Positions 6,653 through 10,328 of a stretch of 10,328 nt of DNA are shown here, piece after piece. The position numbers were made by a program, and so were the translations under genes. Source of the DNA: an uncultured Clostridia bacterium. Its GTDB lineage: Bacteria; Bacillota; Clostridia; Oscillospirales; Ruminococcaceae. Below the pieces are notes generated by a model. It did not search any database. It saw nothing but the letters and a program-made list of their open reading frames with translations, and was not told where the DNA came from. The DNA lies in the NCBI GenBank assembly GCA_947625455.1, contig CANQOJ010000071.1:1-10328 (forward strand), read 5' to 3'. Positions within the stretch are counted from its first letter, which is position 1. Every line of letters begins with the position of its first letter.

Positions 6653-6721
6653 GTTGGCGTTATAAAGTTTTTGAAAGGGGAGTTTGAGGGGAAAACTTTT
6701 TTCAAAAAGTTTTCCCCTCAA
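6653..6721 (-). terminator. Long hairpin with conserved tail, copy 2 (after upp)
   Basis: Plus-strand arm 6684-6701 pairs with 6704-6721, an uninterrupted stem of about 17 bp (TTGAGGGGAAAACTTTTT and its complement) with a very small loop. It lies 40 nt after the upp stop and is read on the minus strand as the end of the fhs-upp operon. In that direction the stem is followed by ACTCCCCTTTCAAAAACTTT (6664-6683), close to the tail of copy 1. Together the two copies flank the midpoint between converging genes. Confidence 0.7.
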
Positions 6722-6761
6722 TTTTGTTCCTAATGTGATTTTACTGTTTAAATTTGCTGTT

Positions 6762-7403
6762 TTACTTAGTGCCGAACAATCTGTCCGAGCCATCGCCTAT
6801 GCCGGGAATTATGTACAATTCCTCGTTAAGACCTTTGTCAATTCCACCGCAGAATATCTCGATATCCGAAAACTTGTCGTGGAATGCCTTTATACCCTCA
6901 GGGCAAGCCAAAAGGCACATGAACTTTATGTTTTTCGCGCCCGCTTCTTTTACTATCTCAACCGTCTTTATCGCAGAAACGCCTGTTGCAAGCATCAGGT
7001 CCATTATGATAACTTCGCGGTTTGCAATATCAAACGGAAGTTTGCAGTAATATTCCGTTGCGGTGTTGTTGTGCATTTTGTCGCGGTAAATTCCGACATG
7101 CCCTACCTTTGCCGCAGGCACAAGCGCCAACGCGCCGTCAACCATGCCTAAGCCCGCTCTCATAATCGGCACAAAAGCAACTTTTCTTCCGCTGATAATC
7201 TTTGCGTCCGCAAGCGCAAGCGGAGTTTCGATTTTAACGTCCTTAAGCGGCAGGTCGCGCGTTGCTTCATAGCATATGAACATGGAAATTTCGTTTACAA
7301 GCTCGCGAAATTCCTTTGAGCCTGTGTTTTTGTCGCGCAGAAGCGACAGTTTATGCTGAACAAGCGGGTGGTCGCAAAGTACAAGATTTTCATAGTTCTC
7401 CAT
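6762..7403 (-). CDS. upp: Uracil phosphoribosyltransferase
   Basis: Converts uracil and PRPP to UMP plus pyrophosphate in the cytoplasm, the single-step uracil salvage reaction. At 213 aa it has the family length (about 209). Visible motifs are PIMRAGLGM (residues 79-87), the PRPP-binding loop MDLMLATGVSA (134-144), and the uracil-recognising C-terminal segment PGIGDGSDRLFGTK (200-213). In the PRPP loop the usual DPMLATGGS reads DLMLATGVS: the second change occurs in known enzymes, while Pro to Leu is less usual. The ATG abuts the rpiB stop with no spacer and has a GGAGGA site (7411-7416) inside the end of rpiB, so the two are translationally linked. It is the last gene of the operon, with the long hairpin element downstream. 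Confidence 0.97.
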   Translation of the reverse strand: MENYENLVLCDHPLVQHKLSLLRDKNTGSKEFRELVNEISMFICYEATRDLPLKDVKIETPLALADAKIISGRKVAFVPIMRAGLGMVDGALALVPAAKVGHVGIYRDKMHNNTATEYYCKLPFDIANREVIIMDLMLATGVSAIKTVEIVKEAGAKNIKFMCLLACPEGIKAFHDKFSDIEIFCGGIDKGLNEELYIIPGIGDGSDRLFGTK

Positions 7404-7838
7404 TTAATTTTCCTCCAGTTTCATTAGTTTTTCAACTCTCGCCGTATGTCTCCCCTGCTCAAACTCCGTGTCAAGGAAAATATCGACAAGTTCAAGCGCA
7501 AGTCCTGCGCCAAGCACCCTGCCTCCCAGACAAAGCACATTTGCGTCATTGTGCAGGCGCGTATACTTCGCGGAATACCAGTCAGAGCAGACTGCCGCGC
7601 GAATGCCGTTTATCTTGTTTGCCGCCATTGACATTCCTATTCCCGTGCCGCAGACAAGTATTGCTTTTTCGCACTCGCCGCTTGTCACCTTTTTGCAGGT
7701 AATTTCTGCAATATCGGGATAATCCGCTTTTTCGCCGTTGCACCCGCAGTCGGCAAATTCAATGTTTCTGCTTTTAAGATGCTCGATAACAGCAAGTTTT
7801 AGTTCATAACCGCCGTGGTCACAGCCTATTGCTATCAT
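7404..7838 (-). CDS. rpiB: Ribose-5-phosphate isomerase B
   Basis: Interconverts ribulose 5-phosphate and ribose 5-phosphate (RpiB/LacA/LacB family), giving the precursor of PRPP, the co-substrate of the next gene product Upp. At 144 aa it is the usual size. Visible residues are the GCDHGG phosphate/sugar site (residues 5-10; D7, H8), DYPD (39-42), LVCGTGIGMSMAANK (61-75) with the catalytic Cys63 and GTG anion hole, RLHNDAN (94-100) with His96, LGGRVLG (104-110), and the C-terminal GRHTARV (129-135). Cys63 rules for true RpiB chemistry; an allose-6-phosphate isomerase role cannot be excluded, but no allose genes are near. The ATG overlaps the tsaB stop (ATGA) and has a GGAGGG site (7845-7850). 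The rpiB-upp order recurs in Bacillota. Confidence 0.96.
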   Translation of the reverse strand: MIAIGCDHGGYELKLAVIEHLKSRNIEFADCGCNGEKADYPDIAEITCKKVTSGECEKAILVCGTGIGMSMAANKINGIRAAVCSDWYSAKYTRLHNDANVLCLGGRVLGAGLALELVDIFLDTEFEQGRHTARVEKLMKLEEN

Positions 7839-8515
7839 GCTTTTCCCTCCTGCTCAAGTTTTTCGCGCTCCGCCTGCGATAGCCTTAAATAACTCGGCAT
7901 AAGCGAAGCGGGATTTATTTTCGGTTTTCCGTATGCCGCAAGGCACACGCCGCTCCCGCGCTGATACCTTAATACAAGCGGCGCGAGTTCATATTTTTGC
8001 CCTGTGAAATCATGCGCTAATTGTGCGCCGTCGCCTGCTAAAATCAAACGCCCGTCTGTTTTTGAAAGTTCATCTGACAATTCCGAAAGCTTTATTGCCC
8101 TGTCCTCACAAAGCCTTGTTATAATGCCGTTTTCCGATTTGAAAAGCGCGTTGTACACCTGGCTTAACCGCGCGTCCATACATGCGCAGATAACGGCGTC
8201 TATTCCCAAAAAGTTGTAAGCGATTGCTTCCAGCGTTGAAACGGGAATAACGGGAATGCCCGCGCCCATTGCCATGCCTTTTACGCAGGATATGCCTATC
8301 CTTAGTCCCGTAAACGAGCCCGGTCCGTTTGTCACGGCTATTTCATCAATATCCGATATTTTTACCTCGGCATTTTTCAGCATTTGTTGAATTTCCGGCA
8401 AGAGCGTTTCCGAATGTGTATGGCGGGTATTAAGAAACTGCTCGGCTATCATCTTTTCGCCGTCATACAGCGCACAGCCCGCCGTTATTGCCGAACTGTC
8501 AATCCCCAAAATCAT
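7835..8515 (-). CDS. tsaB: tRNA threonylcarbamoyladenosine biosynthesis protein TsaB
   Basis: A partner of TsaD and TsaE in forming N6-threonylcarbamoyladenosine at position 37 of ANN-decoding tRNAs; TsaB is the non-catalytic ASKHA-fold scaffold for TsaD. At 226 aa it is of normal length. Visible features: MILGIDSSAITAGCAL at the N-terminus (first ASKHA strand pair), HTHSETLLP (32-40), VTNGPGSFTGLRIG (61-74), the family hallmark, MDARLSQVY (113-121) and a C-terminal PSYLRLSQAE. The start is set at 8515, not at an upstream in-frame codon (8587), because GGAGG stands 7 nt before it and the family begins MILGIDSS. It overlaps tsaE by 17 nt. tsaD and a rimI-like gene, often next to tsaB, are not here. 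Confidence 0.96.
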   Translation of the reverse strand: MILGIDSSAITAGCALYDGEKMIAEQFLNTRHTHSETLLPEIQQMLKNAEVKISDIDEIAVTNGPGSFTGLRIGISCVKGMAMGAGIPVIPVSTLEAIAYNFLGIDAVICACMDARLSQVYNALFKSENGIITRLCEDRAIKLSELSDELSKTDGRLILAGDGAQLAHDFTGQKYELAPLVLRYQRGSGVCLAAYGKPKINPASLMPSYLRLSQAEREKLEQEGKA

Positions 8516-8927
8516 ATACAATCCTCCGCTCGCTGTCTGAAAGCTTTTCAATGCGCACCTTAACGGCGTTTTTAAACTCCTGTTCAAGTTCGGGAATATT
8601 CTCGCTCCATTCCGCGCAAATTATCCCGCCCCTGTCGAGGTAGTCAAAAAAACCTATGGCGTACAAATCGTCAGTATTTGAAATCCTGTACAAATCGAAA
8701 TGAAACAGCGGGAATTTCCCGTAATATTCGTTTACAAGCGCAAACGTAGGACTTGTGACAACCTCGGAAATTCCGAGCGCTTTGGCTATGCCCTTTGTGA
8801 ATGTCGTCTTGCCCGCGCCCAAATCGCCCTCGTACAAAATGATACTGCCCGCAGAAAGGGTTTTCGCAAGTTCTTTGGCAATTTCTTCCGTTTCCTCTGC
8901 TGAATGGGAAATAAACTCGCTTTTCAT
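8499..8927 (-). CDS. tsaE: tRNA threonylcarbamoyladenosine biosynthesis ATPase TsaE
   Basis: A P-loop ATPase that resets the TsaB-TsaD complex during t6A synthesis. At 142 aa it is of normal length. Visible motifs: Walker A GDLGAGKTT (residues 34-42), the switch-like TSPTF (58-62), HFDLYR (76-81), and the AEW motif (105-107) with the conserved Glu and Trp. Its ATG overlaps the fhs stop as TGATG, and the Shine-Dalgarno match is weak (GGGAC), so translation is probably coupled to fhs. The 3' end overlaps the start of tsaB by 17 nt. The adjacency of TsaE and TsaB supports assignment of both. Confidence 0.97.
   Translation of the reverse strand: MKSEFISHSAEETEEIAKELAKTLSAGSIILYEGDLGAGKTTFTKGIAKALGISEVVTSPTFALVNEYYGKFPLFHFDLYRISNTDDLYAIGFFDYLDRGGIICAEWSENIPELEQEFKNAVKVRIEKLSDSERRIVYDFGD
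8523..8527 (-). promoter_or_regulatory. Ribosome binding site deciding the tsaB start
   Basis: GGAGG on the minus strand with a 7-nt spacer to the ATG at 8515. It lies inside the tsaE coding sequence, which explains the overlap of the two genes. Confidence 0.8.
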
Positions 8928-10328
8928 CAGAAAAGTCCCGTGATAACGCCGTTATCGTCAATGTCTATATTATTCGCGGCGGGTATTTTCGGAAGCCCCG
9001 GCATTGTCATAATTTCACCCGTATACGCAACGACAAACCCCGCGCCGTTGCTTGAACGGACGTCGCTTACGGTTATCTTGAAGTTTTCTGGTTTTCCGAG
9101 TTTTGTCGGATCGTCGGACAGTGAATACTGCGTTTTCGCTACGCACACGGGAACTTTGTCAAGTCCGAGGCTTTCAATTGACTGAATGGCTTTTTCGGCA
9201 GAAGCCGTGTACTCAACGCCGTCCGCGCGGTATATCTCGCGCGCGATAATATCAAGCTTTTCCTTTATTGAAAGCTTTTCGTCATACAAGGGAGCGAAAT
9301 TGCTCTTTTCGGTTTCGATTGTTTCAACAACCGCGTTTGCAAGTTCAACAGCGCCCTCTCCGCCTTTTAAGAACACATCGGAAAACGCGCACTTTGCGCC
9401 TTTCTTAGCGCAGTAATCACGCACAAACGCTATCTCCGCGTCCGTATCCGTTGCGAAATGGTTTATCGCAACAACAACGGGCACACCGTATTTACGCATA
9501 TTTTCGATATGAACGCCGAGGTTTGCTATTCCCTTTTCAAGCGCGCTGAGGTTTTCCTTTGTGAGTTCGGGTTTTGCAGCACCGCCGTTGTATTTAAGCG
9601 CGCGGATTGACGCCACAAGAACAATGCAGTCGGGCTTTAATCCCGCAAATCTGCACTTTATATCAAGAAATTTCTCCGCGCCAAGGTCAGAGCCAAATCC
9701 CGCTTCTGTTATTGTATAATCCGCAAGCTTCAGTGCAAGTTTTGTTGCCCTTATCGAATTACAGCCGTGAGCGATATTTGCGAAAGGACCGCCGTGTATT
9801 ATCGCGGGGTTGTTTTCAAGCGTCTGCACGAGGTTTGGATTTATCGCGTCTTTAAGCAAAACGGTCATTGCGCCTACTGCTTTTAAATCGCGCGCGAAAA
9901 CAGGCTTGTTGTCGTTGGTATATGCGACAAGTATGTTCCCAAGACGCTTTTTAAGGTCGCTTAAATCAGCCGCAAGGCAGAGTATCGCCATTATCTCGCT
10001 TGCAACGGTTATCTGGAAATGGTCCTCGCGGGGAATGCCGTTTATTTTCCCGCCCAAGCCGACAATGCAGTTTCTTAGCGCTCTGTCGTTCATATCAAGA
10101 CAGCGTTTTAAAAGTATCCTGCGCTGGTCGATATCAAGTTCGTTGCCCTGCTGTATATGGTTGTCAATCATGGCGCAAAGCAGGTTGTTTGCGGCAGTTA
10201 TCGCGTGCATATCTCCCGTAAAATGGAGGTTTATATCGTCCATAGGCACTACCTGCGCATAACCGCCTCCCGCGGCACCGCCCTTGACGCCGAAAACAGG
10301 TCCAAGTGACGGCTCGCGCAGCGCAAGG
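8927..10328 (-). CDS. fhs: Formate-tetrahydrofolate ligase, N-terminus beyond window
   Basis: Forms 10-formyltetrahydrofolate from formate, ATP and tetrahydrofolate; it serves purine and formyl-Met-tRNA synthesis, and in acetogens the methyl branch of the Wood-Ljungdahl pathway. The frame is open through the right edge, giving 466 visible residues of a family near 556 aa, so about 90 N-terminal residues, including the ATP-binding P-loop, lie outside. The visible part begins LALREPSLGPVFG, then GVKGGAAGGGYAQVVPM, INLHFTGD, GGPFANIAHGCNS, ITEAGFGSDLGAEKF, and the ending PGLPKIP. The GTG at 10249 and the ATG near 10243 are internal, since the family sequence continues upstream. Its stop overlaps the tsaE start. 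It is the first visible gene of the fhs-tsaE-tsaB-rpiB-upp operon; the promoter is outside the window. Whether the host is an acetogen cannot be told. Confidence 0.98.
   Translation of the reverse strand, partial: LALREPSLGPVFGVKGGAAGGGYAQVVPMDDINLHFTGDMHAITAANNLLCAMIDNHIQQGNELDIDQRRILLKRCLDMNDRALRNCIVGLGGKINGIPREDHFQITVASEIMAILCLAADLSDLKKRLGNILVAYTNDNKPVFARDLKAVGAMTVLLKDAINPNLVQTLENNPAIIHGGPFANIAHGCNSIRATKLALKLADYTITEAGFGSDLGAEKFLDIKCRFAGLKPDCIVLVASIRALKYNGGAAKPELTKENLSALEKGIANLGVHIENMRKYGVPVVVAINHFATDTDAEIAFVRDYCAKKGAKCAFSDVFLKGGEGAVELANAVVETIETEKSNFAPLYDEKLSIKEKLDIIAREIYRADGVEYTASAEKAIQSIESLGLDKVPVCVAKTQYSLSDDPTKLGKPENFKITVSDVRSSNGAGFVVAYTGEIMTMPGLPKIPAANNIDIDDNGVITGLF

Noticed and set aside
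6499..6761. Insertion sequence remnant in the repeat-rich intergenic region
   Set aside because: There is no transposase fragment; the inverted elements are hairpin-tail units at gene ends, better explained as dispersed terminator-like repeats.

Overview
The window reads as ordinary chromosome from a low-to-mid GC Gram-positive anaerobe, most likely a member of the Clostridia (Bacillota). The reasons are the strong GGAGG-type ribosome binding sites in front of most genes, AT-rich intergenic DNA carrying sigma-A-like promoters, a formate-tetrahydrofolate ligase gene, and an SMI1/KNR4 (SUKH) immunity-family gene of a kind common in that group. A finer placement is not possible from sequence reading alone. 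Ten protein genes cover almost all of the window. I see no rRNA, tRNA, CRISPR array, insertion sequence or phage gene.

Left block (1-5491, minus strand). Reading in the direction of transcription: a sigma-A-like promoter (5463-5491), a 75-nt leader with a small GAAA-loop hairpin, carB (large subunit of carbamoyl-phosphate synthetase, full length at 1073 aa) without carA beside it, then 17 nt downstream a SUKH-domain gene, then a 154-aa gene I cannot name with confidence, then a hairpin terminator at 1199-1227. Beyond it, a sodium:neurotransmitter symporter family gene runs off the left edge, possibly from its own promoter lying across the end of the 154-aa gene.

Middle (5492-6761). A divergent promoter region separates carB from a plus-strand DagK/YegS-type lipid kinase gene. 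The kinase converges on upp across a 263-bp intergenic region. That region holds a tandem 18-bp direct repeat and two long perfect hairpins in opposite orientation. Each hairpin is followed by a similar CCCCTTTC/AAAACTTT tail, so they look like two copies of one dispersed terminator-like element placed at the ends of converging genes.

Right block (6762-10328, minus strand). A tightly packed operon: fhs (formate-tetrahydrofolate ligase, running off the right edge), tsaE, tsaB, rpiB, upp. Junctions are TGATG, a 17-nt overlap, ATGA, and direct abutment. It joins one-carbon metabolism, tRNA t6A modification, pentose-phosphate interconversion and uracil salvage. With carB in the left block, the window holds one de novo and one salvage step of pyrimidine supply, though in separate transcription units.

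I found no clearly new biological system. The items most worth a second look are the inverted pair of hairpin-plus-tail repeats, the immunity-like gene pair riding on an orphan carB transcript, and the tandem 18-mer after the lipid kinase.
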